This document shows, piece after piece, positions 7,255 to 14,124 of a stretch of DNA of 19,493 nucleotides. The position numbers and the translations under genes were made by a program. The notes beneath the pieces were generated by a model, which was not told where the DNA came from, ran no database searches, and saw nothing but the letters and a program-made list of their open reading frames with translations. The DNA is from Wolbachia endosymbiont of Cylisticus convexus (GTDB taxonomy: Bacteria; Pseudomonadota; Alphaproteobacteria; Rickettsiales; Anaplasmataceae). Position 1 is the first letter of the stretch. Every line of letters begins with the position of its first letter. The stretch spans positions 1 to 19,493 of the forward strand of contig NZ_QPIP01000023.1 of assembly GCF_003344345.1 (NCBI RefSeq), given 5' to 3'.

Positions 7255-8148
7255 ATTTGGTACGGACGATTTTGTGCTATTACACCAATCATAGAGCATT
7301 GTACTATAACTCTGATCTCTTTTGCTGCCCTTGCTTAATATTTCAGCCAATCTTTTTATCTGCTCAATCGTTTCATTCTGTAAATCGTGAATCTTATCAG
7401 GGGCACTCAATTTATTTTTGATATACTCTAAATTATTTTCTAGAACTGATCTCTTTACACATAAGGTATAGAGCAAATCACGCAGCTTATTTTCATCAAT
7501 TTCAGCTGCAATGATACTGATATCGTCCTGAACAGTTTCGTTATGAAGCGTTTTTTCAAATACGATAGAATGCAATTCTTTACATTCGCTCAACGTACAA
7601 TTTGGGGCGATACCAGCTTCTGTAGGAAAGTTGGAGATTAATTTGTAACAAAAAGCGTGTATGGTTTGTATAGTTAAACCAAGATTTTCCAGTTCAGAGA
7701 AAAGCCTTCTTGCTCTTGTTAAATAATCTTTATTTTCTCTGGTCAAGCACTGGAATGACAAGTGGGGGTACATCGAAGGGTGGGGATTTTCACTTAAATC
7801 GTGGTCTATCACCTCAGCATCATTCTCCGTTATTTCTGCGTCATCCCCTGTCATCCAAGTAGCTGACACTGGGATCCAGGTTTCTTTTTTTCTGATTTGC
7901 AATGAGTCTAGTTGTTCCAGATCCATTATTAATTCGCTATCTGAACATCTTGCCCACCTGCTAAGTGTACTGTAAATGCGATCCTCCATTTCATTTGCTG
8001 CAGCATTAGTAAATGTTAAGCAGAGAATATTTCTTTTATTCTCTAATAGAAGTCTTAATACTCTGTCTATTAAGATCTTTGTTTTACCTGTACCAGCGGA
8101 TGCACTTACCCATACAGAGAAATTAGGATTTATGGCATTTAATCTCAT
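7180..8148 (-). CDS. addA: AddA N-terminal part with Walker A (broken gene)
   Basis: Start of the AddA helicase-nuclease. SASAGTGKTK (residues 15-24) is Walker A, and LTFTNAAANEMEDRI is motif Ia with the AddA-typical wording. The piece covers helicase domain 1A, interrupted at about residues 90-135 by repeat-derived peptide (TWIPVSATWMTGDDA ... HLSFQCLTRENKD). It ends in 24 residues translated from a 78-base palindrome (VVIPVLDTGIHIS ... QCQALG), where TGA stops it. Beyond the stop the frame continues QQDRELSQSISEV into the central piece. Together with 4912-7179 and 4376-4885 it spans about 1,250 codons, near AddA length plus insertions. It is divergent from ispE with 74 bases between. addB is not in the window. 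Confidence 0.88.
   Translation of the reverse strand: MRLNAINPNFSVWVSASAGTGKTKILIDRVLRLLLENKRNILCLTFTNAAANEMEDRIYSTLSRWARCSDSELIMDLEQLDSLQIRKKETWIPVSATWMTGDDAEITENDAEVIDHDLSENPHPSMYPHLSFQCLTRENKDYLTRARRLFSELENLGLTIQTIHAFCYKLISNFPTEAGIAPNCTLSECKELHSIVFEKTLHNETVQDDISIIAAEIDENKLRDLLYTLCVKRSVLENNLEYIKNKLSAPDKIHDLQNETIEQIKRLAEILSKGSKRDQSYSTMLYDWCNSTKSSVPNVVIPVLDTGIHISFFSGSQCQALG
7742..7760. repeat. Palindromic repeat half copy in addA
   Basis: GTCAAGCACTGGAATGACA is one arm of the dispersed repeat, translated in the N-terminal AddA piece as LSFQCLT. Confidence 0.75.
7849..7878. repeat. Palindromic repeat copy in addA (TWIPVSATWMTG)
   Basis: TGTCATCCAAGTAGCTGACACTGGGATCCA is a family member with the AAGTAGCTGA centre also seen at 4865. 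It is read in frame as WIPVSATWMTG. With the half copy at 7742 it brackets about 46 extra codons in helicase domain 1A. Confidence 0.8.
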
Positions 8149-8164
8149 TAGGAGTGTATAAAGT

Positions 8165-8192
8165 TTGACTGAAGTGGCATTTCAAGTATAGT
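8165..8192 (+). promoter_or_regulatory. Candidate sigma-70 promoter for the ispE operon
   Basis: TTGACT at 8165-8170 and TATAGT at 8187-8192 are separated by 16 bases. Each matches five of six consensus positions. They lie in the 74-base divergent gap between addA and ispE, giving a leader of about 25 bases. AT-rich sequence produces such matches by chance, so support is moderate. Confidence 0.5.
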
Positions 8193-8222
8193 AAATAAGG
8201 TAGTGTTAGTGAAGATATACGA

Positions 8223-8765
8223 ATGGAAAGTTTTTGTGTAAAGGCTCCTGCAAAGATCAATCTTTTTTTACATATTATAAATAGAGAGGAAAGAGGGTAT
8301 CATTTGATCGAAAGCTTGGTTATTTTTGCTAAGCTTTCTAATTTTTTAGAAATAAAAGTAGGAGAAAAAAAATTTAGATATGATCACTCTACAGCTGAAT
8401 TTGTAAATTCTGAGTTTAAAATAAATTATCGATATAACACTGTAACGAAAGCAGTTAATTTACTGCTTAGGTATGCTCCTGCACGCACTAAAGTCACTGT
8501 GAGGGTTATAAAAAATATACCAATTGCTGCGGGATTTGGTAGTGGTTCCTCAGATGCTGGAGCTGTGATACGCACGCTAGGAGAGCTATGGGAGGTTGAT
8601 AGGCAAATTTTAAATGATATAGTTTTAAGCGTTGGTGCTGATGTGCCTGCAAGCATAGATAGTAAGCCAGTTTTTGTTAGAGGTATTGGTGAAGAATTAT
8701 GCCCAGTTAAACAATGCTCTTTACCCACAAATGTGGTACTTGTGAAACCGAAAAAAAATTTTTAA
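8223..8765 (+). CDS. ispE: IspE, N-terminal part (gene broken by frameshift)
   Basis: 4-diphosphocytidyl-2-C-methyl-D-erythritol kinase, the GHMP-family ATP-dependent step of the MEP isoprenoid pathway. Seen: KAPAKINLFLHI (residues 8-19, substrate-binding strand), the ATP loop IPIAAGFGSGSSDAG (99-113) and GADVP (138-142). The second G of the usual GLGGGSS is replaced by S here (GFGSGSS). The reading frame stops at 8763-8765, just after an A8 run at 8751-8758, and the missing third of the enzyme follows in another frame. One extra A (or two fewer) would restore ...KPKK-FLNTSEVF. It is the first gene of a co-directional set with the Mth938-like gene and znuB. Confidence 0.93.
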   Translation: MESFCVKAPAKINLFLHIINREERGYHLIESLVIFAKLSNFLEIKVGEKKFRYDHSTAEFVNSEFKINYRYNTVTKAVNLLLRYAPARTKVTVRVIKNIPIAAGFGSGSSDAGAVIRTLGELWEVDRQILNDIVLSVGADVPASIDSKPVFVRGIGEELCPVKQCSLPTNVVLVKPKKNF

Positions 8766-9088
8766 ATACATCAGAAGTATTTTCCAAGTATAAAGGGGAT
8801 TTCTCTCAGCCAATTAAGTGGAGTAATAACACTGAGGAGGGTTTGTTAGAGCTTCTTAAAGAGACAAAAAATGACCTGCAAGAAGCAGCAATAAGTCTTG
8901 TACCTGAAATTCAGGATGTAATATCAACACTAGAGTCACAAGAAGGCTCTATACTTTCTCGCATGTCAGGCAGCGGTGTAGCGTGCTTTGGAATGTTCAA
9001 TAGTGAAGAAAGTGCAAAAGCTGCAGCGGCAAATATCAAAAAGGAATATCCAGAATGGTGGGTGTACGATACGCAATTAATAGTTTGA
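8714..9088 (+). CDS. ispE: IspE, C-terminal part (out of frame)
   Basis: Carries the rest of IspE. True homology begins around 8755 (EKKFLNTSEVFSKYKGDF); the bases before it are the other frame of the N-terminal part. It includes NDLQEAAISLVPEI and the GHMP C-terminal motif RMSGSGVACFGMF (residues 83-95 of this ORF), which closes the active site. A protein started at 8714 would lack the ATP loop and be inactive. Nothing suggests its own ribosome binding site. The gene is dead, or expressed through slippage on the A8 run, or the run is a sequencing error. The next gene starts three bases after its stop. Confidence 0.88.
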   Translation: MLFTHKCGTCETEKKFLNTSEVFSKYKGDFSQPIKWSNNTEEGLLELLKETKNDLQEAAISLVPEIQDVISTLESQEGSILSRMSGSGVACFGMFNSEESAKAAAANIKKEYPEWWVYDTQLIV

Positions 9089-9091
9089 TTT

Positions 9092-9439
9092 ATGTCCTTA
9101 GTTTCTGAGAAGAAAAATCTTATAAATGGTTACAGGGAAGGAAGGTTTTGGGTAAATAATCAAGAATATCATGGCTCAATTATAATTTTTCCTGAAAAGG
9201 TGGTTGAATTGAAAGAAAGTGATATAAATAATAAGGAGTATTTTAAATCTTTTTTAACAAAGGAAATAGAGATTTTGATAATAGGTACTGGTAAAATACG
9301 CGATTGTTCAATGAAGTCTTATCTTATGGAGCAAAAGAATTTAAATTTTGAATTTATGACGACTGATGCAGCATGCAGAACCCATAATGTTTTAATATCT
9401 GAAGATAGGTTTGTTGTCAGTTATCTGATAGCATGTTAG
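9092..9439 (+). CDS. Mth938-like (DUF498) domain protein
   Basis: Protein of 115 residues. NGYREGRFWVNN, LIIGTGK and MTTDAACRTHNVLISEDR match the Mth938/NDUFAF3-like fold, whose wording is typically GxGxFRVNG, LIVGTG and TAAACRTYNVL. The mitochondrial relative NDUFAF3 helps assemble respiratory complex I. In bacteria the job is unclear, and alphaproteobacterial copies often lie near sec or isoprenoid genes. It starts three bases after ispE and its last seven bases overlap the start of the permease (ATGTTAG), so all three are probably co-translated. No signal peptide or membrane segment is seen. Confidence 0.82.
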   Translation: MSLVSEKKNLINGYREGRFWVNNQEYHGSIIIFPEKVVELKESDINNKEYFKSFLTKEIEILIIGTGKIRDCSMKSYLMEQKNLNFEFMTTDAACRTHNVLISEDRFVVSYLIAC

Positions 9440-10242
9440 AAATATTTACACAGAGTTTTTTTATCAATAGCCTAATTGCAGTAGTTATGATTAGCCTAGT
9501 AACAGGAGCTTTAGGGTCATTTATGATATGGCAAAGGTTATCGTATTTGGGTGATAGTTTGTCTCATTCTTCATTGCTTGGTATTGCACTTGCTTTGATC
9601 TTTAATATCAGCCCATCGGTAAGTATAATGCTCATTGCAATTATGTTTGCGATACTACTTTCTCTTAATTTTAATAAATTATATTCTGCTGATACGATAT
9701 TGAACATAGTTACCAATGTAGTTTTATCATCGAGTTTAATACTTATGTCTTTTCTTCCATCAGGTAATAATAGTATTATTAGCTCATTGTTTGGTGATAT
9801 ATTAATGATTGACCAAAGTGATATAATATCAATTTTTCTAACCTCCGTAATAGTTACTTTGATATTAATATTTAGATGGCGCTATTGGCTGATGATTTCA
9901 ATTAATCAAGACTTGGCAGCAGTTGAGAAAGTTAATGTTAATTTTGTTAGGCTAGAATTTTTAATTGTACTTGCTATCTTTATTGCAATTTCTGCTCAAT
10001 TAATAGGAATATTACTCATTGCTGCATTTTTGTTAATACCTGCTGCATCAGCGAGGCTCATTTCAAAAACTCCAATGCAAATGATTATTATTGCAACAGT
10101 TTTTTCTGTGATCTCTGGTGTATCGGGTCTGATATTATCTGCAAGTTTTGATTTATTAACTGGACCTGCAATTATACTTATTGCAGCTGTATATTTAATC
10201 ATTGCTTATTTTATAAGGTTAGTGTTAAATAGATTGACTTAA
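9433..10242 (+). CDS. znuB: ZnuB/MntB-type metal ABC transporter permease
   Basis: Integral membrane permease (269 residues) of the ABC-3 family, which moves Zn2+ or Mn2+ across the inner membrane with a ZnuA binding protein and a ZnuC ATPase. Family wording is clear: GALGSFMIWQRLSYLGDSLSHSSLLGIA near the N-terminus, SSLFGDILMI in the middle, and QLIGILLIAAFLLIPAASAR as the coupling region. Hydrophobic stretches are consistent with eight or so helices. Neither znuA nor znuC is next to it, so the partners must be encoded elsewhere. Zinc versus manganese cannot be decided from the permease. It overlaps the preceding gene by seven bases. Confidence 0.9.
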   Translation: MLEIFTQSFFINSLIAVVMISLVTGALGSFMIWQRLSYLGDSLSHSSLLGIALALIFNISPSVSIMLIAIMFAILLSLNFNKLYSADTILNIVTNVVLSSSLILMSFLPSGNNSIISSLFGDILMIDQSDIISIFLTSVIVTLILIFRWRYWLMISINQDLAAVEKVNVNFVRLEFLIVLAIFIAISAQLIGILLIAAFLLIPAASARLISKTPMQMIIIATVFSVISGVSGLILSASFDLLTGPAIILIAAVYLIIAYFIRLVLNRLT

Positions 10243-10364
10243 TTTTGGTCTCAGATATTCATAATTCATTAATAAAGGAGTGTAACCATCTTAGCGTAAA
10301 GTAGTTTTTGCTACATTGTTTTTATGTGCTAATAATAAATTGTTAATTTTATGGAGTGAAAGAT

Positions 10365-10550
10365 ATGGCCGAAGAAGGATTTTTTTCTAGGTATGTAGGG
10401 TAGCCTGTGAAAAAATTTTATAATTATATTACAGGAAAGAAAGAAGTGTCAGATGATACGAAGAATACAGCAAATCAAGAAAGCTCAGAATTTTTGGACA
10501 TTGATGTGCAACCAAGTGATGTACAATCAAATGAGAATGATATAATATAG
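10365..10550 (+). pseudogene. Small conserved-looking ORF interrupted by TAG
   Basis: ATG at 10365, ten bases after GGAG (10352-10355), opens MAEEGFFSRYVG. It then meets TAG at 10401-10403 and continues in the same frame as PVKKFYNYITGKKEVSDD ... NENDII to TAG at 10548-10550. The whole is 62 codons. A single base change from TGG would give VGWPVKKF, a natural-looking join. The C-terminal half is acidic and polar. It ends five bases before holA, so it could be the leader gene of that operon. I do not recognise the family. Confidence 0.5.
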
Positions 10551-10555
10551 ATGGC

Positions 10556-11575
10556 ATGAGAATAACGCCATCTAAAGTTAAAAAATTCCTTGAGAAACCT
10601 GATACTTTAAGTGGTGTGTTAGTTCATGGAAGTGACAATAGTAAAATCGATATTTTCGTACAAGAAATAATTGCCAACTTGGATGAGTATTCAGTCCAGG
10701 TGATGGATTTTGCAGTAGTGAATAAGTCACCCGGTTTGTTATTTTCCGAGCTGGCAAACATTTCAATGTTTACTAATAAAAGGTTAGTTAAGCTGATAAA
10801 TGTAAGTGGAAGTATATCTAAAGAGCTAAAGGACATATTGGATAATAGTGTAGGTGGTCATTATATAATGATGATAGCAAATGATCTTCCATATAATTCT
10901 GCAACTAAAAGTTATATGGAAAGCTCAAAAATTTTCGGTGTAATTACCTGCTATAAGGATAGCGGTAGTAATCTTTGTGATATTATATCAAGTTACTTGA
11001 AGCAAAATGATATAGGGTACACAAATGAGATAATCTACCACTTGCAGTCTTACTTTAATCGTAGCAAACTGCCCATACATCGAGAGCTTGAGAAATTAGT
11101 TTTATACCTAGGAGAGAGAAAAGACCTTAAACCTGCTGATATAGACCTGTGCTTTTCAACCTCCGGAAATGATTATGTTACACTTGATGATCTATGCTCT
11201 GCCATAGCAAGTAAAGATATGTCACGCTTCATTAGAATTTCTGATGCATTGATATTACAAGAAAATTTTTCACCGATAGCATTAATCCGTATTATATCAA
11301 ATTATTTTCTACGACTGGAAAGCGTTTTGCTGTTAATACAAGGTGGAATGAGTGAACAAGCTGCAATTGACCAGCTAAATCCTCCATTGTTCTTCAAACA
11401 ATTGCAGAGTTTTAAATCTCATTTGAAAAGTTTGCAACTTCCAGAACTTAAGAAGATCTTGGAAAAATTGATAAGCTTAGAAGTGACCTGTAAAAAAACT
11501 GATCTGAATCATAAAATGATCTTTCAGCATGAGATTAATTATTGGTGTCATTCAAAATACATCCAGTGCATTTAA
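10556..11575 (+). CDS. holA: DNA polymerase III delta subunit (HolA)
   Basis: Clamp-loader subunit that opens the beta sliding clamp during replication. 339 residues is the normal length. N-terminal [12 protein letters not shown] ... [14 protein letters not shown] matches the HolA opening, where YLLHGxDxxL is usual. The middle has [18 protein letters not shown] (usually SLFSxRRLVxL), then [13 protein letters not shown]. The C-terminal collar domain runs from about residue 200 ([26 protein letters not shown]). As expected for delta there is no Walker A. It follows the small amber-interrupted ORF by five bases. Its last four bases overlap the gltX stop on the other strand. Confidence 0.9.
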   Translation: MRITPSKVKKFLEKPDTLSGVLVHGSDNSKIDIFVQEIIANLDEYSVQVMDFAVVNKSPGLLFSELANISMFTNKRLVKLINVSGSISKELKDILDNSVGGHYIMMIANDLPYNSATKSYMESSKIFGVITCYKDSGSNLCDIISSYLKQNDIGYTNEIIYHLQSYFNRSKLPIHRELEKLVLYLGERKDLKPADIDLCFSTSGNDYVTLDDLCSAIASKDMSRFIRISDALILQENFSPIALIRIISNYFLRLESVLLLIQGGMSEQAAIDQLNPPLFFKQLQSFKSHLKSLQLPELKKILEKLISLEVTCKKTDLNHKMIFQHEINYWCHSKYIQCI

Positions 11576-12906
11576 ACCTTTTGTATAATTCTTTGATTTT
11601 CTTCTAACCTTGCAACAATACTCTCTCTACCGATAAAAATTAATAATTTGGCAAGTTCTGGTCCTGTTTCTGTTCCTGTTAAAGCGAGGCGCAACTGCGT
11701 AAATAGGTCTTTTGCCTTTATATCTACTGTTTGTCGAATATTTTTGACCCACTCTGATAATGTGTTTTCATTACAATCACCTTGAGGTAATGAACTTAGC
11801 GCTATTTTTATAAACTCCTTATTAAGAACCACAGGCTCTATATTGTATTTACATACTTGCCACCATTTGGCCACCTCAGAAAACCTGTTTATGTTGTTCC
11901 TGATAAAATACCAAAACTCTGAACCAATTTGACTTAAACGATCTTGCACCATTTCAAATGGCATTTGTTGCAGCACTTTGCTATTTAGCTTATACATTTC
12001 ACTCAAGCTGAATTGTGCAGATGCTGAGCTAAATTTTTTAATATCAAATGAGTTAATTAAAGACTGCATATCAACATGAGCTTCTATCGGATCAGATGTG
12101 CCAAGTTTTGCTAAATAGCTAGTTAGCGCCATTGGCTCAATCTCATCTTCTCTTATGGAATTAATATCCAGCCCACCTTTCCGTTTCGATATCTTGCTAT
12201 CATCAAAATGTAGTAGGGGAAGGTGAGCAAATATAGGAATTTTCGCTTTTAATGCTTTAATCATTTGGATCTGAACTGCGGTATTAGTTACATGATCTTC
12301 CCCGCGTACAACATGGGTTACATTAAAGTCAACATCATCAACAACAGAAGGTAACATGTATGTATAAATTCCATCTTCTCTTTTTACCACAGGATCGCTA
12401 ATGTGAATTGTTGCAATATTTATTTCACCTTTAACTTCATCATTCCATTTTACAATTTCGTTTCTATTCAATTTAAATCTGAAATGTGGTTTTCGTCCTT
12501 CTTGCTCATAACGAATTTTCTCTTGCTCAGTTAGAAGCAACGCACCTCTATCGTAAACAGGGGGAAGACCTTGTTTTAATTGCAATTTTCGTTTAATGTC
12601 TAACTCTTCTCTTGTGTCATAGCATGCATAAATATGACCTTCTTTCATTAACTGTAAGAACACCTCGTTATAGCGCTCAAAACGCTCTGATTGCTTGAAA
12701 CTTGAATCCCAATTTATGCCAATCCATTTTAGATCTTCTATGATATTATCTACATATTTGATATCTGAGCGCTCAAGGTCAGTATCATCAAAACGTAGTA
12801 AAAATTTTCCATTTTGATTACGTGTGTACATCCAGCAAATAAGTGCAGTTCGTATATTTCCTACATGGAGGTAGCCAGTTGGGCTTGGAGCGAATCTTGT
12901 TAGCAT
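11572..12906 (-). CDS. gltX: Glutamyl-tRNA synthetase
   Basis: Class I aminoacyl-tRNA synthetase joining glutamate to tRNA. The HIGH signature is HVGN (residues 14-17) in [17 protein letters not shown], and the KMSKS loop is KISKR (238-242). [10 protein letters not shown] and [12 protein letters not shown] are family motifs of the catalytic core. 444 residues is normal. Many Alphaproteobacteria carry two gltX paralogues, one for tRNA-Glu and one that misacylates tRNA-Gln for GatCAB. Which one this is cannot be decided here. It is convergent with holA with a four-base overlap and appears as a single-gene unit. Noncoding sequence rich in palindromes lies upstream. Confidence 0.96.
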   Translation of the reverse strand: MLTRFAPSPTGYLHVGNIRTALICWMYTRNQNGKFLLRFDDTDLERSDIKYVDNIIEDLKWIGINWDSSFKQSERFERYNEVFLQLMKEGHIYACYDTREELDIKRKLQLKQGLPPVYDRGALLLTEQEKIRYEQEGRKPHFRFKLNRNEIVKWNDEVKGEINIATIHISDPVVKREDGIYTYMLPSVVDDVDFNVTHVVRGEDHVTNTAVQIQMIKALKAKIPIFAHLPLLHFDDSKISKRKGGLDINSIREDEIEPMALTSYLAKLGTSDPIEAHVDMQSLINSFDIKKFSSASAQFSLSEMYKLNSKVLQQMPFEMVQDRLSQIGSEFWYFIRNNINRFSEVAKWWQVCKYNIEPVVLNKEFIKIALSSLPQGDCNENTLSEWVKNIRQTVDIKAKDLFTQLRLALTGTETGPELAKLLIFIGRESIVARLEENQRIIQKV

Positions 12907-13064
12907 TTAAATTGTAAAATAATTACTCTAGTTTATTTTAATTTTATATAAATGTACTGCTAAAGCAAGATTCTTCTTCCTTGTCTTAGTGTTAGTTGCT
13001 GCAACGTACAGAAAGCTCTCGAATGGAACACACACAACTGTACGAACATTGTGATACAAGGAAG

Positions 13065-13095
13065 ATGTCATGCCAGTGACCAGACACTGGAATGA
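13065..13095. repeat. Palindromic repeat copy
   Basis: TGTCATGCCAGTGACCAGACACTGGAATGA, a degenerate member of the dispersed family in intergenic DNA. Confidence 0.75.
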
Positions 13096-13153
13096 AACCA
13101 AAGAGGCTAATTAGATTTCTTGCATAACTGAAATTCAAAGGAAAATCAGTTAA

Positions 13154-13174
13154 TGTCATTCCAGTGCTGGAATT
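13154..13174. repeat. Shortened palindromic repeat copy
   Basis: TGTCATTCCAGTGCTGGAAT retains both arms, with the centre collapsed to a minimal loop. Confidence 0.7.
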
Positions 13175-13253
13175 CAGCTTTTTCGTAATCATTGGAAACG
13201 CTGTATTCTAACATGAAGCAGCTACTTTTGTGCTTGCCAACGTAATAAAATTC

Positions 13254-13285
13254 CTGGATGCCAGTGTCTGGGCACTGGCATCCAG
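13254..13285. repeat. Palindromic repeat with perfect 13-bp stem
   Basis: Arms CTGGATGCCAGTG and CACTGGCATCCAG are exact reverse complements around the 6-base loop TCTGGG. The same centre is used by the copy at 15975, so these two are closely related. Confidence 0.88.
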
Positions 13286-13693
13286 CAGATAATGTTCGTG
13301 CAGCTGTGCCTCATGCGCTGGCTCTCTTAAATTACTCTAACTATAAATATTAATAAATTTACTAATTGCAAAAAAGGCAAAAGAATCCCCACGTAGTGAG
13401 TTTGACCCTATAATAATTTAAACTGGCGCTGTAATAATGTGCTAACGCTTAAAATAAGCGCGTTTTGGCTGAATGTAGAAAAAATAAAAAAGACATGCAG
13501 CCGCTATAATTTTATGTAATCCGCCAATAAGTACCCTAAGTTTTTTACTGAATTTTTGTCATTGAGCCTGCAGGTCAAAAACAAGTTTTGAGTCATAAAT
13601 ACCCCTATTGTCATGATAAGTGAACTAACGAAATTTGTAAAGGAGTTTTTGTTCCTACGGCTTAGAAAGTTAGCATTCTGCTAGTCATATTCT

Positions 13694-13966
13694 TTACCTT
13701 GCTTTACAACAATGCAATTCCAGTGTCACGCACTGGAATGACAAGAAAGGGAGCACAGGTTTCAATATTTGCACATTAGCCATTCCCCTGAACAGATACC
13801 GTGTAATTTCTGCTAAACATGAAACTCCTATTTTAGGAGACTTCTTAAAGTCTTTTCCTGCATAATACTGCAGCTCCCATTACTTTTCTGTACTAAATAA
13901 CTGCAAAAAAGCGTTCGCTTGTTCAGGAGAATAGTCAAGGAGATCATGTATTAATTCAGTGATCAT
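13694..13966 (-). pseudogene. Short ORF with internal TAA and a repeat-derived tail
   Basis: From ATG at 13966 the frame reads MITELIHDLLDYSPEQANAF ... FSTEK. It meets TAA at 13880-13882, then continues in the same frame as WELQYYAGKDFKKSPKIGVS and CLAEITRYLFRG to TAA at 13694. The last 18 codons (PFLSFQCVTLEL...) come from the palindrome at 13716. The amino-acid make-up on both sides of the stop is protein-like. I do not recognise the family. Continuity over 91 codons with one stop is suggestive, not proof, of a decayed gene. Confidence 0.42.
13716..13743. repeat. Palindromic repeat copy
   Basis: AATTCCAGTGTCACGCACTGGAATGACA has arms TTCCAGTG and CACTGGAA around TCACG. It falls in the tail of the broken ORF at 13694-13966. 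Confidence 0.82.
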
Positions 13967-14124
13967 ATTTTAGCCACACTCTATAGTGATATTTCTATAT
14001 TAGAAACCTTAATCATATAAATTAATTATTTACTATATATTACCTGACGCTTAACTAATCAGTTATTTACTCTAAATATATTATATGTATACTTGTTACT
14101 AAATTAATTTTAAAATAATAGAAA

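Larger units (their letters stand above)
13033..13308. repeat. Module bounded by an 18-bp imperfect inverted repeat
   Basis: CACAACTGTACGAACATT at 13033-13050 pairs with the reverse complement of 13291-13308 (CACAGCTGCACGAACATT), 16 of 18. The core ACTGTACGAAC also appears at 4343-4353. The interval holds three palindrome copies. It may be a small non-autonomous element or simply accumulated repeats. Confidence 0.45.
12907..14124. other. 1.2-kb noncoding, repeat-rich region
   Basis: Between divergent gltX and typA, no intact gene is visible. It contains four copies of the dispersed palindrome (13065, 13154, 13254, 13716), an 18-base imperfect inverted pair at 13033-13050 and 13291-13308, and a 6-bp-stem hairpin followed by CGTTTT at 13446-13464. 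There is also a 30-codon minus-strand ORF at 13504-13596 that I cannot assign, and the broken ORF at 13694-13966. Both flanking genes must have their promoters here, but AT-richness prevents a confident call. Confidence 0.7.

Noticed and set aside
4865..7880. Regularly recurring short palindromes as a CRISPR array
   Set aside because: Copies are self-complementary, irregularly spaced, inverted relative to each other and lie inside coding sequence. There are no uniform spacers and no cas genes.
8426..8728. 100-codon minus-strand ORF in ispE
   Set aside because: Shadow of the GHMP-kinase motifs on the plus strand.
13446..13464. Hairpin CGCTTA-AAA-TAAGCG then CGTTTT as a terminator
   Set aside because: The stem is short and AT-containing, the U-run is only four, and no gene ends nearby on that strand. 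It is mentioned only within the intergenic description.
13504..13596. 30-codon minus ORF MTQNLFLTCRL...LLADYIKL
   Set aside because: Too short, with no clear ribosome binding site and no family recognised. It could be chance in AT-rich DNA.
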